Below, piece after piece: positions 20,742 through 29,056 of a stretch of DNA of 64,000 bases. The first letter of the stretch is position 1, and each line of letters opens with the position of its first letter. The translations under genes and the position numbers were made by a program. A model generated the notes under the pieces. That model searched no databases, was not told where the DNA came from, and saw nothing but the letters and a program-made list of their open reading frames with translations. Source of the stretch: Sphingopyxis microcysteis (lineage in GTDB: Bacteria; Pseudomonadota; Alphaproteobacteria; Sphingomonadales; Sphingomonadaceae). The stretch covers positions 124,001 to 188,000 of the forward strand of contig NZ_JAANYY010000003.1 of the NCBI RefSeq assembly GCF_012274265.1, in the 5' to 3' direction.

Positions 20742-20881
20742 AATCCTCCCTGTCGCGCAGCGATGGGGAGGGGGTAGCGCGAAGCGCTGACGGAGGGGCC
20801 ATGGCGCGACGTCGTCGCCCCTCCACCCCTCGCCTGCGGCGAGCGGTCCCCCTCCCCATGGCTTCGCCACAGGGAGGATTA
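20742..20881. repeat. Intergenic palindrome, family C
   Basis: AATCCTCCCTGTCGCGCAGC at the left and GCTTCGCCACAGGGAGGATT at the right, with inner GC-rich arms. Same family as the elements at 32837, 41807 and 60418, each about 137-140 bp. Confidence 0.8.
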
Positions 20882-20886
20882 TTGCA

Positions 20887-21459
20887 TCACCCTCGCCACA
20901 TCTCCACCATCTGGAACGCAAATGCGCCGAAAGTCAGCGTCAGCCCGACCACGAACAGCCGGTACGCATAAGCCAGATACCGATATTTGCGCCGCGCCAG
21001 CACGATGCCGTTCTGATAGGTGTCGCGCAGCATCGTTTCATAAAGATCTTCCTCGGTGCGCAGCCGCGCCTTGACCGCGTCGATGAACTCATCCTCCTCC
21101 ATCTGCGAAAAGCGACCGAAGAACAGGATGTTGCTATGATCCTTGCCGTCCTTGTAAACGATCGGCGGCGCCTTGCCGACGCGCGGCAGCACCGCCGAGA
21201 CCGCGAGCAGCGCCGACAGGAAGGAAAAGGTCGCGAGGATCGTCAGCGGCATCGCCAGCGCTCCCGCCCCGGCGCGCGCCTGCCCCACCGCGAGGGTGAA
21301 CACGACAAAGGTCGCGCCCATCAGGATCGACGCCTTTTGGTCGGCCATCTGCGACAGCTGCATCGTCAATTGCTGGTTGGTGCGCACCAGATGCACCGCG
21401 TTCGGCGGGAAGGACACCGCTGGCGGCGGCGCCGGTGTCGATGCGTTTTCGCTGCCCAT
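20887..21459 (-). CDS. Pycsar-effector-like membrane protein (DUF5706 type), orphan
   Basis: 190-residue membrane protein. The N-terminal half holds 'HLVRTNQQLTMQLSQMADQKASILMGA' (part quoted) followed directly by two hydrophobic segments (about 50-90). A soluble linker with 'EEDEFIDAVKARLRTEEDLYETMLRDTY' (part) follows, then a C-terminal membrane segment. The A-D-Q-K-A-S-I-L motif before the first helix and the four-helix layout are those of the PycTM-type effectors of Pycsar anti-phage systems. No nucleotide cyclase gene is adjacent, so a complete Pycsar pair is not present and a housekeeping role is equally possible. GGGGGA six bases before ATG 21459 decides the start. It is divergent from the acyl carrier protein gene. 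Confidence 0.7.
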   Translation of the reverse strand: MGSENASTPAPPPAVSFPPNAVHLVRTNQQLTMQLSQMADQKASILMGATFVVFTLAVGQARAGAGALAMPLTILATFSFLSALLAVSAVLPRVGKAPPIVYKDGKDHSNILFFGRFSQMEEDEFIDAVKARLRTEEDLYETMLRDTYQNGIVLARRKYRYLAYAYRLFVVGLTLTFGAFAFQMVEMWRG

Positions 21460-21621
21460 GCCATTCCCCCGCGTTCGCAATGCGTCAGCGACCCGCCACA
21501 GCGATGCCATGAAGTGCCGCCAGCGGCAAGATGCTGCCCTGTTCCCGCCGCATTCGCTTGCCAATCGGGCGAGAGCGCGGCATTCCCGCGCGCAACTTTA
21601 TGCCTTTATGGGACGCACCAC

Positions 21622-21858
21622 ATGAGCACCGCCCTCACCGACCAGATTTACGGCCTGATCGCCCCCTTCAACAAAAAGGGGGTCGAACTGACCGATGCGA
21701 CGACCTTTGCCGGCGACCTTGAATGGGACAGCCTGACGGTGATGGATTTCGTCGCCGAGGTCGAGGACACGTTCGACATCATCATCAGCATGAACATGCA
21801 GGCGGAGATCGAAACCGTGGGCCAGCTGGTGGCGGCGGTTGAAAAGCTGCAAGGCTGA
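21622..21858 (+). CDS. Acyl carrier protein linked to sphingolipid synthesis
   Basis: 78-residue acyl carrier protein with phosphopantetheine site Ser37 in 'EWDSLTVMDF'. It is not the fatty-acid-synthesis AcpP, whose gene normally lies between fabG and fabF and whose site reads D-S-L-D-x-V. Its place 141 bp upstream of serine palmitoyltransferase matches the dedicated ACP next to spt in sphingomonads and Caulobacter, which delivers the acyl chain to SPT. ATG 21622 has no strong ribosome site. A family E palindrome lies between it and spt. Confidence 0.88.
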   Translation: MSTALTDQIYGLIAPFNKKGVELTDATTFAGDLEWDSLTVMDFVAEVEDTFDIIISMNMQAEIETVGQLVAAVEKLQG

Positions 21859-21867
21859 CCGTCACTT

Positions 21868-21981
21868 CCGTTCGTCCTGAGGAGGGACTGAGCGGAGCGA
21901 AGGCCCGTCTCGAAGGACATACGCGCAACGATCCTTCGAGACGCCATTTCGTCAAGCTCAATGGCTCCTCAGGACAAACGG
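21868..21981. repeat. Intergenic palindrome, family E
   Basis: CCGTTCGTCCTGAGGAGGGA at the left and CTCCTCAGGACAAACGG at the right, with a second inner pair (CTCGAAGGA / TCCTTCGAG). Second copy at 36019. Here it separates acp from spt. Confidence 0.78.
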
Positions 21982-21999
21982 ATGGTTTAGGATTCACAC

Positions 22000-23202
22000 A
22001 TGACCGACCTCTTCTCAAAATTCGATCCGCTGATCCAGCAGCGCGAAACGCTGCTCGCGACCGGGGTCACCGATCCCTATAATCTGGTGATGGAAAAGGT
22101 GATCTCGCCGACCGTCGCGATCTGCAACGGGCGCGAGACGATCCTGCTTGGCACCTATAATTATATGGGCATGACCTTTGACGAGGATGTCATCGCCGCA
22201 GGCAAGGACGCGCTCGACAAATTCGGCAGCGGCACCACCGGCAGCCGTGTGCTCAACGGCACCTATCAGGGGCACAAGGAGTGCGAGGAAGCACTGAAAG
22301 AATTTTACGCCATGGATCATGCCATGGTGTTTTCAACCGGTTATCAGGCAAACCTTGGCATCATTTCGACGATCGCGGGCAAGGGCGACTATGTCATCCT
22401 CGACATCGACAGCCATGCGTCGATCTATGACGGGTGCAAGATGGGCGACGCCGAAATCGTCGCCTTCCGCCACAATGACGTCGATGCGCTGGAGAAAAGA
22501 CTGAAGCGCCTGCCCGCAGACGCGGGCAAGCTCGTCGTGCTCGAAGGCGTCTATTCGATGCTCGGCGACGTCGCGCCGCTGAAGGAGATGATCCGCGTTT
22601 CCAAGGAAGCCGGCGCGATGGTGCTGGTCGACGAAGCGCATTCGATGGGCTTTATCGGCGAGAACGGCCGCGGGGTTGCCGAGGCGCAGGGGGTGCTCGA
22701 CGATGTCGATTTCGTCATCGGCACGTTCAGCAAGAGCGTCGGCACCGTCGGCGGCTTCTGCGTGTCGAACCATCCGAAGTTCGAGATCATGCGGCTGGTC
22801 TGCCGCCCCTATGTGTTCACCGCGTCGCTGCCGCCCAGCGTCGTCGCGACCGCGGCGACCAGCATCCGCAAGCTGATGCACGGGTCGAACAAGCGCGCGC
22901 ACCTGTGGGAAAATTCCAAGGTGCTGCACAAGGGGCTGCGCGATCTGGGCTTCCAGTTGGGCACCGACGAGCCGCAGTCGGCGATCATCGCGGTGATCAT
23001 GCCCGACCTCGAGCAAGGCGCGATGATGTGGGAGGCGCTGCTGGAGGAAGGGCTGTACGTCAACCTGGCGCGCCCGCCCGCGACCCCCGCGGGCATGACC
23101 CTGCTGCGCTGTTCGCTCTGCGCCGAGCACAGCATCGACCAGGTCGGCGAAATCCTCGGCCGTTTCGAACGCGCGGGCAAGCGCGTCGGGATTATCGGCT
23201 GA
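22000..23202 (+). CDS. spt: Serine palmitoyltransferase
   Basis: PLP-dependent alpha-oxoamine synthase that condenses L-serine with an acyl thioester to 3-ketodihydrosphingosine, the first step of sphingolipid synthesis. It is a soluble homodimer in bacteria. The 400-residue protein has the cofactor Lys245 in 'GTFSKSVGTVGG', the PLP Asp211 and His214 in 'VDEAHSMG', and the ring-stacking His139 in 'DIDSHASIYDG'. It is close in length to the Sphingomonas paucimobilis enzyme (about 420). The alternative, 8-amino-7-oxononanoate or 2-amino-3-ketobutyrate synthase, is less likely because the gene follows a dedicated ACP and lies in a locus of lipid genes. ATG 22000 begins MTDLFSKFD. Confidence 0.93.
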   Translation: MTDLFSKFDPLIQQRETLLATGVTDPYNLVMEKVISPTVAICNGRETILLGTYNYMGMTFDEDVIAAGKDALDKFGSGTTGSRVLNGTYQGHKECEEALKEFYAMDHAMVFSTGYQANLGIISTIAGKGDYVILDIDSHASIYDGCKMGDAEIVAFRHNDVDALEKRLKRLPADAGKLVVLEGVYSMLGDVAPLKEMIRVSKEAGAMVLVDEAHSMGFIGENGRGVAEAQGVLDDVDFVIGTFSKSVGTVGGFCVSNHPKFEIMRLVCRPYVFTASLPPSVVATAATSIRKLMHGSNKRAHLWENSKVLHKGLRDLGFQLGTDEPQSAIIAVIMPDLEQGAMMWEALLEEGLYVNLARPPATPAGMTLLRCSLCAEHSIDQVGEILGRFERAGKRVGIIG

Positions 23203-23315
23203 ACCGAGCCGCTGCGCCGACCAGCGGATTCCTTTTTGCGCCGAACCGAAGCCGGGCGGCAGCGACCGGGCCTTCGGCGCTTTGCGGCGCCGCGCATGTC
23301 CGGTAAGACACAGGC

Positions 23316-25286
23316 GTGTTCGAGCGGGATAGCGATACCGAAACCGAGACGCGGCGCGAGCGATTACGCTTTTGGCTGACGATCGGCATGGCGACGATGC
23401 TGACCGGCATCGTCGGCGCCCTTGTCATGCTGCTCGCGCGCGCCAGCGACAATTACGACCAGTCACTCGGCTGGCAGACGCAAAGCCTGGAAGTCATTTC
23501 GCAGACGCGCTCGCTCGACGCCTCGCTCGCGCGCGCCGAGGCGGCGCTCGGGCGCTTTGCGGTGGGGCTGCAAAAGGAGGACGGCCGCGTTTACGAACAG
23601 CAATGGGGGCTGGCGCGGCAATATCTGACGCGGCTCGACCGCAGCGTCCGCGACAACGCCGCCCAGTCGAAGCTGGTCGATGACCTGACGCGCGAGATGG
23701 ACAGCCGCGGACGCCAGCTTGGCGACGCGGCACTGAGCGCCAATTACAGCCAGACCGTCGCCGCGATTTCGAAATATCATGCCGCGGGGCACGACGCCGG
23801 GCTCAGCCGCATCGACGATCTGCTCAACCAGATTATTGCCAATGAACGCGCGCTGCTGCGCGAACGTATTCGCACCGCCGCCGCGGATCGCGCCAGCCTG
23901 AACCAGGCGATGTTGCTGTTTGCCCTGCTCGGCGCGGCGATTGCCGCCGTCGCGATCGGCACGACATTCTCGTTCGTCCGCGCCGAGGCCGAGCGCCGGG
24001 TCGCGCGGCGCGAGCAGGTGGCGGAAAGCGAACGCGCGATGCAGCTGGAGGAGGCCGTCGAAGCGCGCACCGCCGAGCTGGAACAGGCCAACATCGCGCT
24101 GCGCAGCGAGATGAGCGAGCGCGCCGCGGCCGAAGCCCAGCTGCGCCAGGCACAAAAGATGGAAGCAGTCGGCCAGCTGACCGGCGGCATCGCGCATGAT
24201 TTCAACAATATGCTGGCGGTTGTTGTCGGCGGATTGGAACTGGCGCAGCGCTGGCTGCCCGGCACCCCCGAAAAGGCCGAACGCCACCTTGCCAACGCGC
24301 TCGACGGCGCCAATCGCGCCGCCGACCTGACGCGGCGGCTGCTCACCTTTGCCCGATCCGAACCTGCACGCCCCGAAATGACGCCGATCGACGCCTGCAT
24401 TACCGGGTTTGCCGAACTGATCGAACGGACGATCGGCGACCGGATCGCGCTGACGCTCGATCTCAATGCGGACCATCTCGCCTGCTGGCTCGACCGGCAG
24501 CAGTTCGAAAATGCGCTGCTCAACCTGGCGGTCAATGCGCGCGACGCGATGGACGGCCATGGCGCGCTGACCATCCGCACCATGGGCGATGGCGACGGCA
24601 AGGCGCTGGCGGTGCAGGTGATCGACACCGGTTGCGGCATGTCGCCCGAGGTGCTGGAACGCGTGTTCGATCCCTTCTACACAACCAAGCCCGCGGGTCA
24701 GGGGACCGGGCTGGGGATGAGCCAGGTCTTCGCCTTTTGCCGCCAGTCGGGCGGCGAGGTCCAGATTTCCTCGACCGAAGGCGAAGGGACGAGCGTCGCA
24801 ATGCTGTTGCCGGTCGCCAAGCCGGAGGATGTTGCAGCGGCGGCCAGCGACGGTGATGGCGATCCCGCCGACTGCGCACCCGCCGAAGCGCTGAACATCC
24901 TGGTGATCGAGGACGACCAGCGCGTCCTCGCGGCGACGGTCGATGCGGTCGAGGAACTGGGCCATAGCGCGGTGGCGTGCGGCAATCCGCTGGAGGCCGA
25001 GCAGCTCGTCGAAGGACGGCTGGCCGACGGCGGCCGGTTTGACCTGGTGCTGTCCGACGTGCTGATGCCCGAACTGACCGGCCCCGAACTGGTCGCGCAG
25101 CTCAAACAGCGCTGGCCCGAACTGTCGGTGCTGTTCGTCACCGGCTTTGCCGGCGACGCCGGCGAGGCCGAAAGTTTCGGCGACCATGACGTGCTCCGCA
25201 AACCCTTTACCCTCAACGCGCTCGATCAGGCGATCCGGCGGTGCGGCGAAGCCCGGGCGGGCATGGGACAGCGGCTGGCGAGCTGA
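23316..25286 (+). CDS. Hybrid sensor histidine kinase with C-terminal receiver
   Basis: 656-residue inner-membrane signalling protein. Residues about 20-40 and 205-225 are membrane segments bracketing a helical periplasmic sensor (CHASE3-like, 'DASLARAEAALGRFAVGLQ'). A coiled coil ('EARTAELEQANIALRSE') leads to a HisKA domain with His294 in 'GIAHDFNNMLAVV', an ATPase domain with the N-box 'NLAVNARDAM' and the G-box region 'DTGCGMSP...GTGLGMSQV', and a receiver with Asp581 in 'VLSDVLMPELTG'. The HDFNN H-box places it with PAS-type hybrid kinases lacking a fixed partner. The start is GTG. The signal is unknown. It lies between spt and the Tam41-like gene, but no evidence beyond position links it to lipids. 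Confidence 0.92.
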   Translation: MFERDSDTETETRRERLRFWLTIGMATMLTGIVGALVMLLARASDNYDQSLGWQTQSLEVISQTRSLDASLARAEAALGRFAVGLQKEDGRVYEQQWGLARQYLTRLDRSVRDNAAQSKLVDDLTREMDSRGRQLGDAALSANYSQTVAAISKYHAAGHDAGLSRIDDLLNQIIANERALLRERIRTAAADRASLNQAMLLFALLGAAIAAVAIGTTFSFVRAEAERRVARREQVAESERAMQLEEAVEARTAELEQANIALRSEMSERAAAEAQLRQAQKMEAVGQLTGGIAHDFNNMLAVVVGGLELAQRWLPGTPEKAERHLANALDGANRAADLTRRLLTFARSEPARPEMTPIDACITGFAELIERTIGDRIALTLDLNADHLACWLDRQQFENALLNLAVNARDAMDGHGALTIRTMGDGDGKALAVQVIDTGCGMSPEVLERVFDPFYTTKPAGQGTGLGMSQVFAFCRQSGGEVQISSTEGEGTSVAMLLPVAKPEDVAAAASDGDGDPADCAPAEALNILVIEDDQRVLAATVDAVEELGHSAVACGNPLEAEQLVEGRLADGGRFDLVLSDVLMPELTGPELVAQLKQRWPELSVLFVTGFAGDAGEAESFGDHDVLRKPFTLNALDQAIRRCGEARAGMGQRLAS

Positions 25287-25304
25287 GCCTTGTTACGCTC
25301 CGGC

Positions 25305-25331
25305 GAGAGTCCAACTTTCGCCGGGATGACG
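25305..25331. repeat. Degenerate half-copy of palindrome family A
   Basis: TTTCGCCGGGATGACG with a decayed left side, found between two convergent genes. It looks like a remnant of the REP-like element seen intact at 30201 and 16037. Confidence 0.5.
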
Positions 25332-25340
25332 TATCGCATT

Positions 25341-26201
25341 CTACCGGATCGCGCCGCCCTTGATCAGCCGCGGTACCAGCGTGACCGCGGCGATCAGCGG
25401 CCAGCGGCGCTGCCACGGCTTGATTTCGATCTTGGTCCCCGCGTGGCGATTGATCTTCCACGCCAGATAATCGATCCCACCGGCATAAGTCAGGCTGGCC
25501 TTGGCCAGCCGCGCAATGCTGAGCGCCTTGCCCTCGATCCGCCGCCGCGCCCATGCACCACTGCGCGCGGCCACCGGGATCGCCGCCATCGCGGGGGCGC
25601 TGAAACGCTGGTAACGGTCGGTGTCGGCATCGACCACCGACTGCGCGCGCCCCGCCCGTTCGGCGCGCAGCTCGACCGAATAGGTGAGCGCAAAGGCGCG
25701 TCGCCACCAATCGAGCGGCGCCTCGCCATCGACCTTGCCCGCTGCCGCCAGCAAGGTCGGCGCGGCGCGCGCGACGGCGGCGACGGCGCGGTCGCGCGCC
25801 GTATCGTCGACCGCCCATACCAGCCGCGACGGCTGCGCAAAGCGCGCCCACACCGACACATTGCGCGTCTCCGGCCCGTTCAGGCGGTGAAAATCGCTTT
25901 CCGACAGCACCGCATATTTCGCGATTAGCCCGCGGTGCGCGAACGGAAAGACATTGGGCGGGATCAGCCGATTGGCAGCCGCCATCCACCGCTTGGGATA
26001 CGCATCGCCATAATCGGACACGATCAGGTAGAAATCGAGCATCAGCCCGTCGAGTTCGCTCATCCTGAGGCAGCTGCCGTAAAACAGCACGGCGCGCGCG
26101 CTGCCCGGATATTCGGCGGCGATCGCCTGTGCCATGGCGGCGACGCGCGGGTCGACCGGAGTCGACAGTTCGGCGCGGACCAGGTCGATCAGGTCGGACA
26201 T
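25341..26201 (-). CDS. Tam41-like nucleotidyltransferase (putative CTP:lipid-phosphate cytidylyltransferase)
   Basis: 286-residue protein with features of the Tam41/MMP37 family, the nucleotidyltransferase-fold CDP-diacylglycerol synthases of mitochondria. It has 'LFYGSCLR' (YGS at 41-43), then Asp56 in 'LMLDFYLIV', 'RWMAAANRLIPPNVF', 'IAKYAVLS' (Lys95-Tyr96) and 'VWARFAQPSRLVW'. These align in order with the YGSG, D-x-x-x-V, K-Y-G-V and G-R-x-x-K-P blocks of Tam41, though the last block is divergent. It is the last gene of a three-gene leftward set, 10 bp after a lipid kinase. Hypothesis: it activates the kinase product, for example ceramide phosphate, with CTP. A related nucleotidyltransferase gene is part of the Caulobacter anionic sphingolipid locus (general knowledge). 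Confidence 0.68.
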   Translation of the reverse strand: MSDLIDLVRAELSTPVDPRVAAMAQAIAAEYPGSARAVLFYGSCLRMSELDGLMLDFYLIVSDYGDAYPKRWMAAANRLIPPNVFPFAHRGLIAKYAVLSESDFHRLNGPETRNVSVWARFAQPSRLVWAVDDTARDRAVAAVARAAPTLLAAAGKVDGEAPLDWWRRAFALTYSVELRAERAGRAQSVVDADTDRYQRFSAPAMAAIPVAARSGAWARRRIEGKALSIARLAKASLTYAGGIDYLAWKINRHAGTKIEIKPWQRRWPLIAAVTLVPRLIKGGAIR

Positions 26202-26211
26202 GCGCGAACGC

Positions 26212-27186
26212 TCAGGCGGCGAGGCGCAGGAACGGCACGGGCTGGGTCGAAGTCAGGATGATCGGCATGCCGTTCTTGGCCTGAAAAATCTCGCCATCGA
26301 GAATCACGTTCGACCGCTCGCCCTCGATCCGGATCTCGTCGCCCTGCTGGAAGTGGACACCATCGAGCTGGCGCTGCCCCAGCGTCCCGCGCCAGGTGGC
26401 GCCCAGCATGCGGAACAGCGCGCCAAGGCCGCGCTCGACCGCGAGCAATTTCATCTGCCCGCTCTGCCCGGCGCTGTCGGTGGTGCGGATGCTGAGCAGC
26501 AGCTTTTCCAGCGTGGTCACGATCAGCAGCGAAAATTTGCCCTTGAACTCGCCCTGGCGGATCAGCGACACCGTCATCGCCTCGGGGCTTGGGGGCAGGC
26601 GCCCGCCGCCGAGGCCGAACATCATCGCAAACAGGCCCAGGATCGCGGCCAGGAAATGCGAAATGCCGTTGGGCAGCCCGAGCGGATAGATGCGATTGCG
26701 GCAATAGAGCATCACATCGGCGAGATAGGCACCGCCCAGGAACATGCCGAGCACCGGGCGCGTTTCGCCGCCGCTGTCGAGCGAGATCAGCTGGCGCTGG
26801 ATCACATGATCCTCCAGCTGTCCCGAATTGACCAGTTCGATCACCCGCTGCAACGCCTTGATCGGATCTCCCGCGGCGCCAAGGTCGAGCGCGATCAGGT
26901 TGGTCTTGCCGTTCGGCAGCACCGCGACCGGCGGCGGCGAACCGCCGAAATGGCCGCCCGAATAAAGTTCGGTCAGCGCGGCCTGCACCGTGCCGTCGCC
27001 GCCGTTGATGACCACAACGCGCGGCCCAACCATCGCGATGGTGCGGATCGCCTCACCGATCTGGTCGACGTCCTCGACCTCATAATGAAAGATGTCGGGA
27101 TGCGCCGCGCAATATTCGCGAACCCGCGGCAACAGGGCGCGGTTGCCGGTCGAACGCGGGTTGGAAAGGAGCGCGACGCTGGCCAT
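26212..27186 (-). CDS. Diacylglycerol-kinase-family lipid kinase, probable ceramide kinase
   Basis: 324-residue protein of the DAGK catalytic family, which includes YegS, DgkB and sphingosine/ceramide kinases. The nucleotide-binding motif is 'INGGDGTVQAAL' (GGDGT 62-66), with an N-terminal 'NPRSTGN' loop and a C-terminal beta-rich lobe holding 'EGERSNVILDGE'-like residues around the lipid site. In Caulobacter a bacterial ceramide kinase of this family is encoded beside spt. The position here, between a DUF2141 gene and a Tam41-like cytidylyltransferase in the same locus, supports ceramide over diacylglycerol as substrate. The gaps to its neighbours are 7 and 10 bp, so the three form an operon. 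Confidence 0.78.
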   Translation of the reverse strand: MASVALLSNPRSTGNRALLPRVREYCAAHPDIFHYEVEDVDQIGEAIRTIAMVGPRVVVINGGDGTVQAALTELYSGGHFGGSPPPVAVLPNGKTNLIALDLGAAGDPIKALQRVIELVNSGQLEDHVIQRQLISLDSGGETRPVLGMFLGGAYLADVMLYCRNRIYPLGLPNGISHFLAAILGLFAMMFGLGGGRLPPSPEAMTVSLIRQGEFKGKFSLLIVTTLEKLLLSIRTTDSAGQSGQMKLLAVERGLGALFRMLGATWRGTLGQRQLDGVHFQQGDEIRIEGERSNVILDGEIFQAKNGMPIILTSTQPVPFLRLAA

Positions 27187-27193
27187 CTGGTCC

Positions 27194-27700
27194 CTATTCG
27201 ACCGGGTCGAACGACAAGCCGTTGACGTAGTTCAGTACGATCGGCACGCGCTTGGTGGAGCCGCCGACGGCAAAGCTGACCGTCGCCAGTTTGGGCTTCC
27301 GCTTGAAGATGAAATCGCTGACCTTCATGTCGGGGTTGCCCGACAGGCCGGCGCCGTCGCTGCGGTCCGATTTGCCGTTGCCGTTCATGTCGTGGCGAAC
27401 CGACACGACATAATTGCCCGGCTGCTTGACCGGGACGCACACCGACATCGTCCCGGCGCGCGAGACGGGAACGTCGACGCGCTCGATCCACTTGCGCTTT
27501 TCCAGATAGCTGCTGTTCGCGCTGTAGATCTGGACCCGCACCGTGCCGGTGCGCGCCTTGAATCCGCGCACATCGACCTGCACCGCGGTCGCATTGCTGT
27601 TGCACAGGGCGGCTGCCGGACCCAGCGCAGCACCCTGCGCCGCGACGGGCGCAATCAGCGCTCCGGCGGCGAGCATACCGGCGAGAATAATTTTCGACAT
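27194..27700 (-). CDS. DUF2141 secreted protein of the sphingolipid locus
   Basis: 168-residue exported protein with a signal peptide (about 1-21, ending VAA) and a beta-sandwich DUF2141 domain ('VDVRGFKARTGTVRVQIYS', 'VSVRHDMNGNGKSD', 'FIFKRKPKLATVSF'). The 'HDMNGNGKSDR' segment resembles a calcium-binding loop. First gene of the DUF2141-lipid kinase-nucleotidyltransferase set. A DUF2141 gene also accompanies the ceramide kinase in Caulobacter (general knowledge). Its role is not defined; periplasmic handling of a sphingolipid intermediate is an inference. GGAGGA precedes ATG 27700. The 134-bp divergent gap to lptF must hold both promoters. Confidence 0.82.
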   Translation of the reverse strand: MSKIILAGMLAAGALIAPVAAQGAALGPAAALCNSNATAVQVDVRGFKARTGTVRVQIYSANSSYLEKRKWIERVDVPVSRAGTMSVCVPVKQPGNYVVSVRHDMNGNGKSDRSDGAGLSGNPDMKVSDFIFKRKPKLATVSFAVGGSTKRVPIVLNYVNGLSFDPVE

Positions 27701-27834
27701 GACCTCAATTCCTCCAGAGGTTATAGCCACGCCGACAAACGCATGATGCACCTGCCGACACGGGCCCCTGTCGCCCTTGAATCGGCATATCGGAAACAAC
27801 TGCGGCCAAATCATGGTGATGGGGCGACGAAAGA

Positions 27835-29055
27835 TTGAATAAGCTGCCTGCCATCGACCGCTACATCGCGCGGCTCATCTTTTTTCCCATGCTGGGTACG
27901 CTGGTCCTGTCGGCGATGCTGCTCGTGCTCGAAAAGATGCTGCGGCTGTTCGATTTCGTCGCCACCGAGGGTGGGCCGGTCAGCATCGTGTGGCGGATGC
28001 TCGCGAACCTCATCCCCGAATATCTTTCGCTGGGCATTCCGATCGGCCTGATGCTGGGGATTCTTCTGGCTTTCCGCAAGCTTGCAACGACGAGCGAGCT
28101 CGATGTGCTGAAGGGCGTCGGGATGAGCTTCGGGCGGCTGATGCGCGTGCCTTTTGCCTACGCCCTGGCGCTGGCCGCGCTCAATCTGGCGATCGTCGGC
28201 TTCATCCAGCCCGTCGCCCGCTATGCCTATGAAGGCTTGCAGTTCGAACTGCGCTCGGGCGCGCTGGGGGCGTCGATCAAGGTCGGCGAGTTCACCAAGC
28301 TCGGCGACCGCATGACGCTGCGCATCGAAGAAAGCTATGACGACGGCAAGTCGCTGCGCGGCATTTTCGTGCGCGGCGACAATCGCGACGGCCAGCGCGT
28401 ATCGGCGACCGCGGCGCGCGGGCAGTTCCTGGCCACCGACGACCCCAACACGATCATCCTGCGATTGTCGCAAGGCGTGCTGATCCACGAATCGCCCAAA
28501 TTTGCGGTGCCGCGGGTGCTGACCTTCGACAATCACGACCTGCCGATCCCGTTGCCCAAGATCGAGGCGTTCCGCCTGCGCGGCGGCGCCGACCGCGAAA
28601 TGACGATCCCCGAACTGTTCGTCGCGGGCAAGGACCAGAGCCAGTCGGAACAGACGCGGCTGGAATCGCGCGCCAATTTCCATTTCCGCATCGTCGAGGT
28701 GCTGTCGATGTTCCTCATCCCGCTGATCGCGGTGGCGCTGGCGATCCCGCCCAAACGGTCGACCTCCTCGCTCGGGGTCTTCCTGTCGATCGTGCTCTTG
28801 GTGACCCAGCACAAGATCAACCAATATGCCGAGGACATGGGCGCGCGCGGCGTCGTCGATCCGGTGATCGCGCTGTGGGTTCCCTTCCTGCTGTTCGCGG
28901 CGCTGGCGATCTGGATGTATTATGTCGTTGCGCATGTGCCGGGCGGCCAGCCGATCGGCGCGCTCGAGCGCGTTGCGGCAAAGACGGCGCAAAAGATTCG
29001 CGGGCTGATGACGATGTTCCAGCGCAAGCCGCGGGGCGTGGAAAGCCTGACCTGA
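27835..29055 (+). CDS. lptF: LptF-type permease of the lipid-export ABC transporter
   Basis: 406-residue inner-membrane protein of the YjgP/YjgQ family: three N-terminal and three C-terminal membrane helices with a periplasmic beta-jellyroll between them. 'MNKLPAIDRYIARLIFFPML' is typical of the LptF N-terminus. In LPS-bearing bacteria LptF/LptG with LptB pull LPS out of the inner membrane into the LptC-A-DE bridge. The start is TTG at 27835: an in-frame stop lies at 27817, no ATG intervenes, and the family N-terminus begins here. It lies in the sphingolipid locus and is followed by lptG with a single-base gap. In a sphingomonad lacking LPS its cargo is probably glycosphingolipid (inference). 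Confidence 0.9.
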   Translation: MNKLPAIDRYIARLIFFPMLGTLVLSAMLLVLEKMLRLFDFVATEGGPVSIVWRMLANLIPEYLSLGIPIGLMLGILLAFRKLATTSELDVLKGVGMSFGRLMRVPFAYALALAALNLAIVGFIQPVARYAYEGLQFELRSGALGASIKVGEFTKLGDRMTLRIEESYDDGKSLRGIFVRGDNRDGQRVSATAARGQFLATDDPNTIILRLSQGVLIHESPKFAVPRVLTFDNHDLPIPLPKIEAFRLRGGADREMTIPELFVAGKDQSQSEQTRLESRANFHFRIVEVLSMFLIPLIAVALAIPPKRSTSSLGVFLSIVLLVTQHKINQYAEDMGARGVVDPVIALWVPFLLFAALAIWMYYVVAHVPGGQPIGALERVAAKTAQKIRGLMTMFQRKPRGVESLT

Positions 29056-29056
29056 T

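Noticed and set aside
20742..20881. Possible CRISPR or mobile element because of repeated blocks
   Set aside because: The repeats are paired inverted arms, not spaced direct repeats, and no transposase or cas gene is nearby.
20887..21858. A complete Pycsar defence system
   Set aside because: Only an effector-like gene is present. The neighbours are a MATE transporter and an acyl carrier protein, with no cyclase.
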